Source of the DNA: an uncultured Lachnospiraceae bacterium
GTDB lineage: Bacteria; Bacillota; Clostridia; Lachnospirales; Lachnospiraceae
DNA length: 36,223 nt
NCBI GenBank assembly: GCA_902783395.1
Contig: CACZRA010000194.1
Coordinates: 1 to 36,223 of the forward strand
Direction of reading: 5' to 3'
Both the position numbers and the translations under genes were made by a program. Below the pieces are notes generated by a model. It saw only the letters and a list, made by a program, of their open reading frames with translations. It ran no database searches and was not told where the DNA came from. Shown in pieces: positions 25,222-33,033 of the stretch. Every line of letters starts with the position of its first letter. Position 1 is the stretch's first letter.

Positions 25222-25716
25222 ATGTCATTGGTAAATTTTACAAAAACTGAATTAAAGAATCTCTTTTCAAAACCCGCTACGGAAAAGTATCCGGACGGTC
25301 CCGCTACATACAAAGAGGGGACCAGGGGACATATAGTCAACAACATGGATGCGTGCGTGCTTTGCGGAGTGTGCCAGATGAGATGTCCCACGAGAGCGAT
25401 CACGGTTGACAGGAAGGGACAGACCTGGTCAATAAGGCCGTTTTCATGCATACAGTGCCGGCGCTGCGTGGATAACTGTCCCAAGAAATCTCTTTCCATG
25501 GCAAAGGAGTATACTGAGCCTGACGTGGAGAAAAGCCAGATGGATTTTGAGCTTTCGGACAGGCAGAAGGAAGTGCTTGCAGAGCAGGCAAGACAGGCAG
25601 CGGAAAGAGCAAAAGCAGCCATGCTTGCAACAAAGCAGAAGACCGTACAGGCAAAGGAAGACAAGCCGGGAGAAAAGCCGGGAGCGGATCCCGATCCCGG
25701 AAAAGCTGACAAATGA
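25222..25716 (+). CDS. echF: Ech hydrogenase ferredoxin-like subunit F, NuoI-like, with extended tail
   Basis: Two [4Fe-4S] motifs, CVLCGVCQMRCP (C45, C48, C51, C55) and CIQCRRCVDNCP (C76, C79, C82, C86), mark the polyferredoxin that takes electrons from soluble ferredoxin. After residue 95 comes a tail of about 70 residues, first an Ala/Glu/Lys/Arg-rich stretch likely to be helical and then a Lys/Gly/Pro/Asp-rich end. That makes the protein (164 residues) longer than archaeal EchF as I know it. The stop overlaps the hypF ATG. Confidence 0.94.
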   Translation: MSLVNFTKTELKNLFSKPATEKYPDGPATYKEGTRGHIVNNMDACVLCGVCQMRCPTRAITVDRKGQTWSIRPFSCIQCRRCVDNCPKKSLSMAKEYTEPDVEKSQMDFELSDRQKEVLAEQARQAAERAKAAMLATKQKTVQAKEDKPGEKPGADPDPGKADK

Positions 25717-27938
25717 ATTATGAGATAACCGTAAAAGGCGTAGTACAGGGTGTCGGATTCCGTCCTTTTGTATACCGGCTTGCCAGGAAAATGGGGCTCT
25801 CGGGAGATGTAAGGAATTCCGGGGGTATAGTACGCATAAGGCTTACGGATACCGATGAAGAGACGGCAAAGAAATTTGTTTCCAGGCTCAGGACGGATAA
25901 GCCCGGGGAAGCGGTGATCAGTTCGGCAGATATAAAACCGGCAGAGCAGGAGAATGGCGCTGCCGGTTTTTTTATCATATCCTCCGATGACATACGGGAG
26001 GATGAGCTACCGGATATCCCGGCGGATATCGGGGTATGTACGAAATGTATTTCCGAGATGAGAGAGCTTTCAAACCGGAGATACGCATATCCGTACATAT
26101 CCTGCGCAGCCTGCGGGCCGAGATTTTCCATTATAGAAAGACTGCCGTATGACAGAGACAATACAACCATGTCGGAATACGAAATGTGTTCCCGATGCAT
26201 GTCGGATTACAATGACGCGGGAAATCCCTACGCAAGAAGACATTTTGCCCAGACGATAAGCTGCAACAGCTGCGGTCCTCAGGTCATACTGCGTACCGAT
26301 GAGGGCAGGGAGTTGACCGGGGGATTCGCTGTAGGAAAGGCGTGTGAGATATTAAGATACGGCGGTATTCTTGCTATCAAGGGGACAGGGGGTTATCAGT
26401 TTGCGTGTCTTCCGGATGATACTTACGCGGTGCTGAAGCTGAGGGATATAAAGGGCAGAGAGAAGAAGCCCTTTGCTCTTTTGTTTCCGACTATAGCATC
26501 CATAAGGGAGGTCGCGGAGGTGTCCAAAGCAGAGGAGCAGCTGCTTCGCTCCCAGGCGCGTCCGATAGTGCTTCTGGAAGCGCATCTGAGAGACAAGGCC
26601 CTGAAATTTGTGTGCGGTGACAGCATGAGCATCGGAGCAATGCTTCCTCATACAGGACTGCATGCAATATTGTCATCGACCCTGGGACCTATGGTGCTTA
26701 CTTCGGGAAATATAAGCGGAGAACCGCTTTCTTACAGGGACGAGGATTTCTTCCGTCATGAGTTTGAAGGTATTGAGGGAGTCCTGTACTATAAACGGGA
26801 CATTCTTGTTCCGCTGGATGATTCGGTGGCAAGGATCACCGACGGAAAAAAACAGATACTCAGATACGCGAGAGGATATGTGCCGGGAAAGCTGGTGCTG
26901 GATAAAAGTCTTAAAAAGCCTCTGATCGCGTTCGGAGGGGATCTGAAGGCTTCTTTTGCTGTCGCGAAGGGAAAGGGTATCGTGCTTTCCCAGTATATAG
27001 GAGATATGGAGAGCTATGCCTGCCAGGAGAACTTCAAGGCTTCCCTGGAAAGGGAGATCAGGCTGTACGGGTTCCGGCCGGAGGCTGTTGTCTGTGATAA
27101 GCATCCGGGCTATATTTCCGCGAGACTAGCAGGAGAATTCGCAAAAAAGCACAAGATTCCCGTCATAGGTGTTTATCATCATCATGCGCACATTGCCTCG
27201 GTGATGGCGGAACACGGTCTTACGCATACTATAGGCATTGCTATGGATGGTACAGGTTACGGCAGGGACGGAAGGATCTGGGGAGGCGAGGTTTTCTATG
27301 TTATGGGACCCAATTCCGACAGGCGTTCGCATATAGGATATTTCCGGCTTATAGGCGGGGACGAAGCGGCTAGGGATGCCGGGAAGGATCTTAAATGTCT
27401 TATGCATGCAGCTGGCTTTGAAATAGATGATGAGATAGTTGCCGCCGCCATAGACGAGCATATAAACACATTTGAAACATCTTCTGCAGGGCGGCTCTTT
27501 GATATCACGGCAGCGGCTCTGGGATTAAGGAGCTATAATACTTATGAGGCTGAATGTGCCACGGCGCTTGAAAATGCAGCCAGATCAGCACTGAAAAAGG
27601 GGCTTACGATGTATGCGCTTCCCGTTACCGGAGATCCGCATGAGCTGATATATTATCTGATAAAAGCAAAGCAGAGGGGCATCGATGTAAGAGAACTCGC
27701 CATAGGATTCCACAAAGCCCTGGCTTCCTGGGTGGTAAAACAATGTGAAGATATACGGGATGATAACGCCGATAATAACGTATGTCTTTCAGGCGGATGC
27801 TTTGCAAATCAGGTACTTACGGATATGTGCAGGGACGGACTTACGGCGAAGGGATTTCATGTATATATGAATGAAAGGATCCCACTCAACGATCAGGGGA
27901 TCGCAGCAGGGCAGGCGTACATACTGGCACTGCAGTAA
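25713..27938 (+). CDS. hypF: Carbamoyltransferase HypF, hydrogenase cofactor maturation
   Basis: HypF turns carbamoyl phosphate into the cyanide ligands of the iron centre, passing the carbamoyl group to HypE. The 741 residues contain, in order, an acylphosphatase domain (1-90, VQGVGFRPFVYRLA), two HypF zinc fingers (about 105-190, CTKC...SCAACGP and CSRC...SCNSCGP), a YrdC-like ATP/carbamoyl-AMP domain (about 200-385) and a Kae1-like transferase domain with HHHAHIASVMAEH. The gene is complete, of normal length and fused by ATGA overlap to echF, so maturation and structural genes form one operon. Confidence 0.97.
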   Translation: MNYEITVKGVVQGVGFRPFVYRLARKMGLSGDVRNSGGIVRIRLTDTDEETAKKFVSRLRTDKPGEAVISSADIKPAEQENGAAGFFIISSDDIREDELPDIPADIGVCTKCISEMRELSNRRYAYPYISCAACGPRFSIIERLPYDRDNTTMSEYEMCSRCMSDYNDAGNPYARRHFAQTISCNSCGPQVILRTDEGRELTGGFAVGKACEILRYGGILAIKGTGGYQFACLPDDTYAVLKLRDIKGREKKPFALLFPTIASIREVAEVSKAEEQLLRSQARPIVLLEAHLRDKALKFVCGDSMSIGAMLPHTGLHAILSSTLGPMVLTSGNISGEPLSYRDEDFFRHEFEGIEGVLYYKRDILVPLDDSVARITDGKKQILRYARGYVPGKLVLDKSLKKPLIAFGGDLKASFAVAKGKGIVLSQYIGDMESYACQENFKASLEREIRLYGFRPEAVVCDKHPGYISARLAGEFAKKHKIPVIGVYHHHAHIASVMAEHGLTHTIGIAMDGTGYGRDGRIWGGEVFYVMGPNSDRRSHIGYFRLIGGDEAARDAGKDLKCLMHAAGFEIDDEIVAAAIDEHINTFETSSAGRLFDITAAALGLRSYNTYEAECATALENAARSALKKGLTMYALPVTGDPHELIYYLIKAKQRGIDVRELAIGFHKALASWVVKQCEDIRDDNADNNVCLSGGCFANQVLTDMCRDGLTAKGFHVYMNERIPLNDQGIAAGQAYILALQ

Positions 27939-27958
27939 GGAAACGGAAGGAAAAAGCT

Positions 27959-28171
27959 ATGTGCATTGCATCGGGCGGAGTGATAAAGCAAAAGAAAGGA
28001 CATAAGGCGCTGGTTGATTTCGGAGGAAATGTAATAGAAGCCGAGGCCGGACTTACCGAATGTGCAGTCGGAGACCATGTGCTTGTCCATGCGGGGTGCA
28101 TAATACAAAAGCTTTCGGAGACAGAGGCAGAGGAAATGAATGAGATCATGAGGCTTTTGGAGGATATTTAA
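27959..28171 (+). CDS. hypC: Hydrogenase maturation chaperone HypC
   Basis: A 70-residue partner of HypD that carries the iron precursor to the large subunit. The essential cysteine directly follows the initiator Met (MCIASGG), and the GDHVLVHAG segment is typical. The usual MCLAIPG start is altered to MCIASGG, a modest divergence. GGAAGGAAAA precedes the ATG. Confidence 0.93.
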   Translation: MCIASGGVIKQKKGHKALVDFGGNVIEAEAGLTECAVGDHVLVHAGCIIQKLSETEAEEMNEIMRLLEDI

Positions 28172-28187
28172 CAGCACCGGGGATAGT

Positions 28188-29216
28188 ATGATGGAATCGG
28201 AACATACGATTGAGTACCTGAAGAATTACAACGGCAGAGAGATCCGTCTGATGGAGGTCTGCGGAACACACAGTGCGGAAATCAGACGAAACGGTATACC
28301 ATCCATGTTATCGGACAGGATCCATATGATAACCGGGCCGGGATGTCCCGTGTGTGTGACGGTAAGCGGGTATATCGACAGACTGATAGAACTTTCCCGC
28401 GACAGCCGGAATGTCATAGTCTCGTTCGGGGATATGCTGAGGGTTCCGGGTTCCTGTTCGGATCTGATACATGCAAAAGCCGAAGGAGCGGATATCAGAT
28501 ATGTATATTCACCCTTTGATATGCTGGGCATGGCTGCGGAAGACAGAGAGCATATATATATTTTCGCAGCTGTAGGATTTGAAACTACCGCTCCGGTATA
28601 TGCAGCGCTTATTTCAGAGGCATTGGAGCAGGGTGTTGAAAACATAAGACTGCTGACATCGCTTAAGACCATGCCGGGTGCGATAGAACGGATCGCGGAC
28701 GGTGTAGACGGATTTCTTGCCCCCGGGCATGTGGCAGTGATAACCGGAACAGGAGATTATGAAGCACTTGCATCAAAACTCGGACTTCCGTTTGTTATCT
28801 CGGGATTCAGGGGAAAAGAGCTGCTGTCATCGATATATGCACTGACCAGGATGGCGGAAAGAAGTGAAGCAGGGTGCATGAATCTTTATCCGCAGGCGGT
28901 GGTGAAGGAGGGGAATCCTTCCGCAAGAAATGCCGTAAAGAAGTTTTTTGAAGCAGGGGATGCAGTCTGGAGAGGTATGGGTATGATACCCGCTTCGGGA
29001 ATGTATCTTACGGAGGAATATCAGAAGTATGATGCCGGCAGCAGAGGGATAGCCGGGGATGCCGAAATATCCGGATGTAAATGCGCACAGGTGATAACGG
29101 GGAAGCTTACACCCGGAGAGTGCCCGATGTTCGGAAAAGCATGTACTGCGGAACATCCCGTCGGCGTTTGCATGGTCTCTCAGGAGGGAGCCTGTTTCAT
29201 AATGTCCTCCGGATAA
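28188..29216 (+). CDS. hypD: Hydrogenase maturation protein HypD
   Basis: HypD, an iron-sulfur scaffold, assembles the Fe(CN)2CO group with HypC. The conserved blocks are all visible in 342 residues: LMEVCGTHS, ITGPGCPVCVT, VSFGDMLRVPGS, FAAVGFETTAP, TSLKTMPGA, FLAPGHVAVITGT, and the C-terminal cysteines of ISGCKCAQVITGKLTPGECPMFGKAC (only parts quoted). The gene may start at ATG 28188 or at the adjacent ATG 28191. Confidence 0.96.
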   Translation: MMESEHTIEYLKNYNGREIRLMEVCGTHSAEIRRNGIPSMLSDRIHMITGPGCPVCVTVSGYIDRLIELSRDSRNVIVSFGDMLRVPGSCSDLIHAKAEGADIRYVYSPFDMLGMAAEDREHIYIFAAVGFETTAPVYAALISEALEQGVENIRLLTSLKTMPGAIERIADGVDGFLAPGHVAVITGTGDYEALASKLGLPFVISGFRGKELLSSIYALTRMAERSEAGCMNLYPQAVVKEGNPSARNAVKKFFEAGDAVWRGMGMIPASGMYLTEEYQKYDAGSRGIAGDAEISGCKCAQVITGKLTPGECPMFGKACTAEHPVGVCMVSQEGACFIMSSG

Positions 29217-29286
29217 GGCCGGATATGATACATGAGGCCGCAAAGAAGGCAGCATACAGAGAAGAGAATGTCAGAGGAGCATATAA

Positions 29287-30156
29287 GTGATAATATCGGA
29301 CAAATGGAAAGATTATGAGGTGCTTGACACATCCTGCGGCGAAAAGCTGGAGCGATGGGGAAATTATGTGCTGATACGGCCTGATCCGCAGGTTATATGG
29401 GATACGCCGAAACGGGACAGGCGGTGGAAGTCGGCAGACGGTCATTATTACAGAAGCGATAAGGGCGGCGGCCATTGGGAATTAAACGGACTGCCCGAGG
29501 AGTGGCGTATCTCTTACGGGGAGCTGAGATTTAACCTGAAACCTTTTTCCTTCAAGCATACAGGGCTTTTTCCCGAGCAGGCCGCAAACTGGGATTTTGC
29601 TTCCTCACTGATAAGAGAACGGAGGGAGAGAGGTAAGAGCGTGAAGCTTCTGAATCTTTTTGCCTATACCGGAGGCGCGACTGTTTCTGCTGCAAGAGCA
29701 GGAGCTCATGTGACACATGTGGATGCGTCGAAGGGGATGACGGGATGGGCTAAGGAAAATGCCGAAGTATCCGGGATCCCGCATGAAAGCTGCCGGTGGA
29801 TCGTGGAGGACTGCCGCCGGTTTACGGAACGGGAGATACGGCGTGGAAATAAGTACGATGCCGTTATACTTGATCCGCCCTCATACGGAAGGGGACCAAA
29901 GGGAGAGGTTTGGAAGATGGAGGAGGATATATTCGGGTTTTTACAGCTTGTCTCGCAGCTTTTATCGGATGATCCTGCTTTTGTGATCCTTAATTCATAT
30001 ACTACAGGACTTCAGCCGGCAGTGCTTACATACATGATGGAACTTCTTCTGGTAAAAAAACACGGCGGAACGGTGGAATCGGATGAGGTGGGACTTCCTG
30101 TTACCGGAAACGGTCTGATCCTGCCCTGCGGAGCAACGGGGAGGTGGCGGATCTGA
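29287..30156 (+). CDS. Class I SAM-dependent methyltransferase (RlmI/RlmK-like)
   Basis: A 289-residue enzyme with the SAM-binding motif LLNLFAYTGGATVSAARAG, the acidic ribose ligand region THVDASKGM, and the catalytic DPPSYGRG. This arrangement is that of the COG1092 rRNA methyltransferases (RlmI, RlmK C-terminal part), which methylate 23S rRNA bases; the PUA domain of RlmI is missing. The start is GTG 29287 with AGAGGAG seven bases upstream. It sits between hypD and hypE, overlapping hypE by one base, though no methylation step is known in hydrogenase maturation. Confidence 0.85.
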   Translation: MIISDKWKDYEVLDTSCGEKLERWGNYVLIRPDPQVIWDTPKRDRRWKSADGHYYRSDKGGGHWELNGLPEEWRISYGELRFNLKPFSFKHTGLFPEQAANWDFASSLIRERRERGKSVKLLNLFAYTGGATVSAARAGAHVTHVDASKGMTGWAKENAEVSGIPHESCRWIVEDCRRFTEREIRRGNKYDAVILDPPSYGRGPKGEVWKMEEDIFGFLQLVSQLLSDDPAFVILNSYTTGLQPAVLTYMMELLLVKKHGGTVESDEVGLPVTGNGLILPCGATGRWRI

Positions 30157-31154
30157 TGACCGGAGTAGACAGAACCCACGGTTCGGGCGGAATCGCAACA
30201 TCAAAACTCATAGATGAGGTATTCAAAAAAGCCTTCTCAAATGAATATTTAAATAAACTTGGCGATTCGGCGGTTGTTCCGGGGTATGACAGACTGGCCG
30301 TAACCACGGATTCCTTTGTAGTGAAGCCTGTATTCTTTCCCGGAGGAGATATAGGAAGACTGGCTGTCTGCGGGACGGTGAACGATCTGCTTATGAGCGG
30401 AGCAAAACCCGTATATCTTACGGCCGGATATATCCTTGAGGAGGGTCTTGAAGCAAAAGCCCTGGAAAGGATCGCGCATTCCATGGCGGAAACGGCGAAG
30501 GAGGCAGGGGTTGTGATAGCGGCGGGAGATACCAAGGTTGTGGAGCCTGCCGATCCCGGGAACCCCGGACTCATGATAAATACATCAGGGGTCGGATTCG
30601 TGAGTGAAGGTACGGAAATCTCTCCTGAAAGGATAAGACCCGGAGATGCAGTCATAATATCCGGAAATCTCGGTGATCACCATGCCGCTATCCTGAGCAC
30701 CAGAATGTCGGTAAAAAACAGTATCCTGTCGGATGCCGCTCCGTTAACGGAGATGGTTGGAAGGCTCATCGGTTCAGGAACGGAGGTCCATGCCATGAGA
30801 GATATAACCCGCGGCGGACTTGCTACTATATTAAATGAGTTTTCGGATGCTTCGGGGATCCATATCAGGATAGAGGAAAGGAAGCTTCCGGTATCTGAAG
30901 AGGTTGCCGGATTTGCCGGACTTTTGGGACTGGATCCGCTGTATATGGGAAATGAAGGCAAATGCGTCTTTATCCTTCCTGAGGATCAGGCAGATGCGGC
31001 ACTTGATATCATAAGGAGCAGCCGGTACGGAGCAAATGCTTCGATCATAGGATATACCGATGATGCAAAGCAGGGCGTCACAATGATCACCTCCATAGGA
31101 GGCGAAAAAGTCGTAACACCTCTCTACGGAGAGGGTCTTCCGAGGATCTGCTGA
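30156..31154 (+). CDS. hypE: Hydrogenase maturation protein HypE
   Basis: HypE dehydrates the carbamoyl group on its C-terminal cysteine to thiocyanate and hands cyanide to HypCD. The protein begins MTGVDRTHGSGG, matching the family start, has the AIR-synthase-like ATP-binding core (DITRGGLATILNE, MGNEGKCVF) and ends in the obligatory PRIC. I prefer ATG 30156, which overlaps the methyltransferase stop (TGATG) with GGGGAGG 12 bases before it; the in-frame GTG at 30144 would add four residues. It is the last gene of the operon and no clear terminator follows. Confidence 0.95.
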   Translation: MTGVDRTHGSGGIATSKLIDEVFKKAFSNEYLNKLGDSAVVPGYDRLAVTTDSFVVKPVFFPGGDIGRLAVCGTVNDLLMSGAKPVYLTAGYILEEGLEAKALERIAHSMAETAKEAGVVIAAGDTKVVEPADPGNPGLMINTSGVGFVSEGTEISPERIRPGDAVIISGNLGDHHAAILSTRMSVKNSILSDAAPLTEMVGRLIGSGTEVHAMRDITRGGLATILNEFSDASGIHIRIEERKLPVSEEVAGFAGLLGLDPLYMGNEGKCVFILPEDQADAALDIIRSSRYGANASIIGYTDDAKQGVTMITSIGGEKVVTPLYGEGLPRIC

Positions 31155-31202
31155 TCAGTAACATCCCTCTTCCTGTCATTTGTGAAAAAACGGTGTTTGG
31201 TG

Positions 31203-31231
31203 TTGACATTAGACATTAAGGGTGGTAGATT
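31203..31231 (+). promoter_or_regulatory. Promoter for the hrcA-grpE-dnaK-dnaJ operon
   Basis: Perfect TTGACA (31203-31208), 17-base spacer, TAGATT (31226-31231) with an extended TGG. The start site would be near 31238, just before the CIRCE operator. Confidence 0.7.
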
Positions 31232-31243
31232 ATGTCTTGACGA

Positions 31244-31270
31244 TTAGCACTCATTCGAGTCGAGTGCTAA
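31244..31270 (+). promoter_or_regulatory. CIRCE operator (HrcA binding site)
   Basis: TTAGCACTC (31244-31252), nine bases, GAGTGCTAA (31262-31270): a perfect match to the CIRCE consensus. HrcA bound here represses the operon until heat stress titrates GroEL. Confidence 0.98.
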
Positions 31271-31295
31271 CGAGAAAACGGGAAAGGAGGTTCCG

Positions 31296-32354
31296 ATGGC
31301 TAAAGAAGCAGTGAAGATAACCGAGCTTGACGAGAGAAAAGTAAAAATACTTACGGCAGTCATCAGGAACTATCTTGAGACGGGCGAGCCTGTCGGAAGC
31401 CGTACGATATCAAAATATACGGACCTGCAGCTTTCAAGCGCTACCATAAGAAATGAGATGTCCGATCTGGAAGAGATGGGCTACATTTTCCAGCCTCATA
31501 CCAGCAGCGGCCGGATACCTACGGATAAGGGATACAGATTCTACGTGGATAACCTTATGAGCGAGAAGGAGCGTGAGATCCAGGAGAAGGAAGACCTTAT
31601 CATAGAAAAAGCGGATAAGCTGGAGGCAGTGCTGAAGCAGGCTGCAAAGCTGCTTGCGGCAAATACGAATTATACAGCGCTTGTCAGCTCTCCGGAGACG
31701 CACAGGAATAAGCTTAAATTCCTTCAGCTTTCAAAGGTTGAAAAGGATTCGCTGCTTGCAGTAATAGTTGTCGAAGGAAATATCATAAAGAACAAGATGA
31801 TCCAGACTGAGGAGGAGATAGACGAAGATACGATCCTCAAGCTGAACCTCCTGCTCAATACTCATCTGAACGGATTATCGCTTGAAGAGATCAATCTCGG
31901 ACTTATCACACTGCTTAAGGAAAGAGCCGGGATGCATACGGAGATAGTAAGTTCCGTTATTGATGCGGTGGCAGATGCCATAAGGGCAGATGAGGATCTG
32001 GAGATATATACTTCCGGTGCAACGAATATGTTCAAGTATCCTGAGCTTATGGATTCCGGCAAGGCGACGGACATAATAAATACCTTTGAAAACAAGGAAG
32101 AACTTGAAAAGATAGTTAATGCGTCTCTTGCCGAGAACAACGCCGGGAAGAACGAGATGCAGGTATATATCGGAAAAGAGATGGCGAGCCCGGCAATGCA
32201 GGACTGCTCGGTGGTCACGGCAACCTACGATCTCGGTGACGGTATGAGAGGTACGATAGGTATAGTCGGACCAAAACGGATGGATTATGAGAAGGCCATG
32301 GGAACCATGCAGAGCCTGATGAACCAGCTTGATGAGATATACAAAAAGAAATAG
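31296..32354 (+). CDS. hrcA: Heat-inducible transcription repressor HrcA
   Basis: A 352-residue repressor with an N-terminal winged helix (residues about 10-75, LETGEPVGSRTISK, LSSATIRNEMSDLEE, HTSSGRIPTDKGYRFYVD) and the C-terminal GAF-like and insertion domains. The CIRCE site just upstream shows autoregulation. AAAGGAGG precedes the ATG at 31296. Confidence 0.97.
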   Translation: MAKEAVKITELDERKVKILTAVIRNYLETGEPVGSRTISKYTDLQLSSATIRNEMSDLEEMGYIFQPHTSSGRIPTDKGYRFYVDNLMSEKEREIQEKEDLIIEKADKLEAVLKQAAKLLAANTNYTALVSSPETHRNKLKFLQLSKVEKDSLLAVIVVEGNIIKNKMIQTEEEIDEDTILKLNLLLNTHLNGLSLEEINLGLITLLKERAGMHTEIVSSVIDAVADAIRADEDLEIYTSGATNMFKYPELMDSGKATDIINTFENKEELEKIVNASLAENNAGKNEMQVYIGKEMASPAMQDCSVVTATYDLGDGMRGTIGIVGPKRMDYEKAMGTMQSLMNQLDEIYKKK

Positions 32355-32393
32355 TGAAAACACAGATGATACGGGTATTCGGAGGACACTGAT

Positions 32394-33020
32394 TTGGGTA
32401 AGAATAAGGACAAAAAGAAAACAGAGGAAGCAGCGGAAGAAACGCTGAAGGAAGAACAGAAGGAAGAGGCAGCCGGCGAAGAGCAGACCGGAACAGAGCA
32501 GCCGGAGGAAAAAGAGGGCGAAGAGGAAGAGACGGCCGCCGGAGAGGAGCAGAAGGAAGAGGATCGGGAAAAAGAAGATCCGAGAGATATAAAGATCGCC
32601 GAGCTTAATGATAAGGTGGTACGCCAGATGGCTGAGTTCGATAACTTCAGAAAGCGTACCGACAAAGAAAAATCCGAAATGTTCTCTAACGGAGAGAAGA
32701 CAGTAATAGAGGCGATACTTCCGGTCATAGATAATTTCGAGAGAGCACTCGAGATGGCGGGAAAGGATCAGGAGAAAAAGGATGATCCGTTTATGGAGGG
32801 AATGGATAAGGTTTATAAGCAGCTTCTCGACGAGCTTGAAAAACTGGGAGTAAAACCTATAGAAGCGCTCGGAGCGGATTTTGACCCTAATCTGCACAAC
32901 GCGGTGATGCAGGAGGATACGGAGGATTATGAATCCGGAAAGGTCTGCAAGGAATTACAAAAAGGATACACACTTAATGATTCAGTCGTAAGACACTCTA
33001 TGGTGTCTGTGGCAAAATGA
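32394..33020 (+). CDS. grpE: Nucleotide exchange factor GrpE
   Basis: GrpE releases ADP from DnaK. The first 65 or so of 208 residues are almost all Glu, Lys and Ala, followed by the long coiled-coil helix (IAELNDKVVRQMAEFDNFRKR) and the C-terminal beta domain with ADFDPNLHNAVM. It starts at TTG 32394 with GGAGG eight bases ahead. Confidence 0.96.
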   Translation: MGKNKDKKKTEEAAEETLKEEQKEEAAGEEQTGTEQPEEKEGEEEETAAGEEQKEEDREKEDPRDIKIAELNDKVVRQMAEFDNFRKRTDKEKSEMFSNGEKTVIEAILPVIDNFERALEMAGKDQEKKDDPFMEGMDKVYKQLLDELEKLGVKPIEALGADFDPNLHNAVMQEDTEDYESGKVCKELQKGYTLNDSVVRHSMVSVAK

Positions 33021-33033
33021 GGAGGATAAAGCT

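Noticed and set aside
31875..32897. 340-codon minus-strand frame across hrcA and grpE
   Set aside because: It crosses two certain plus-strand genes, has no family resemblance and reflects the Glu/Lys-rich codons of grpE.
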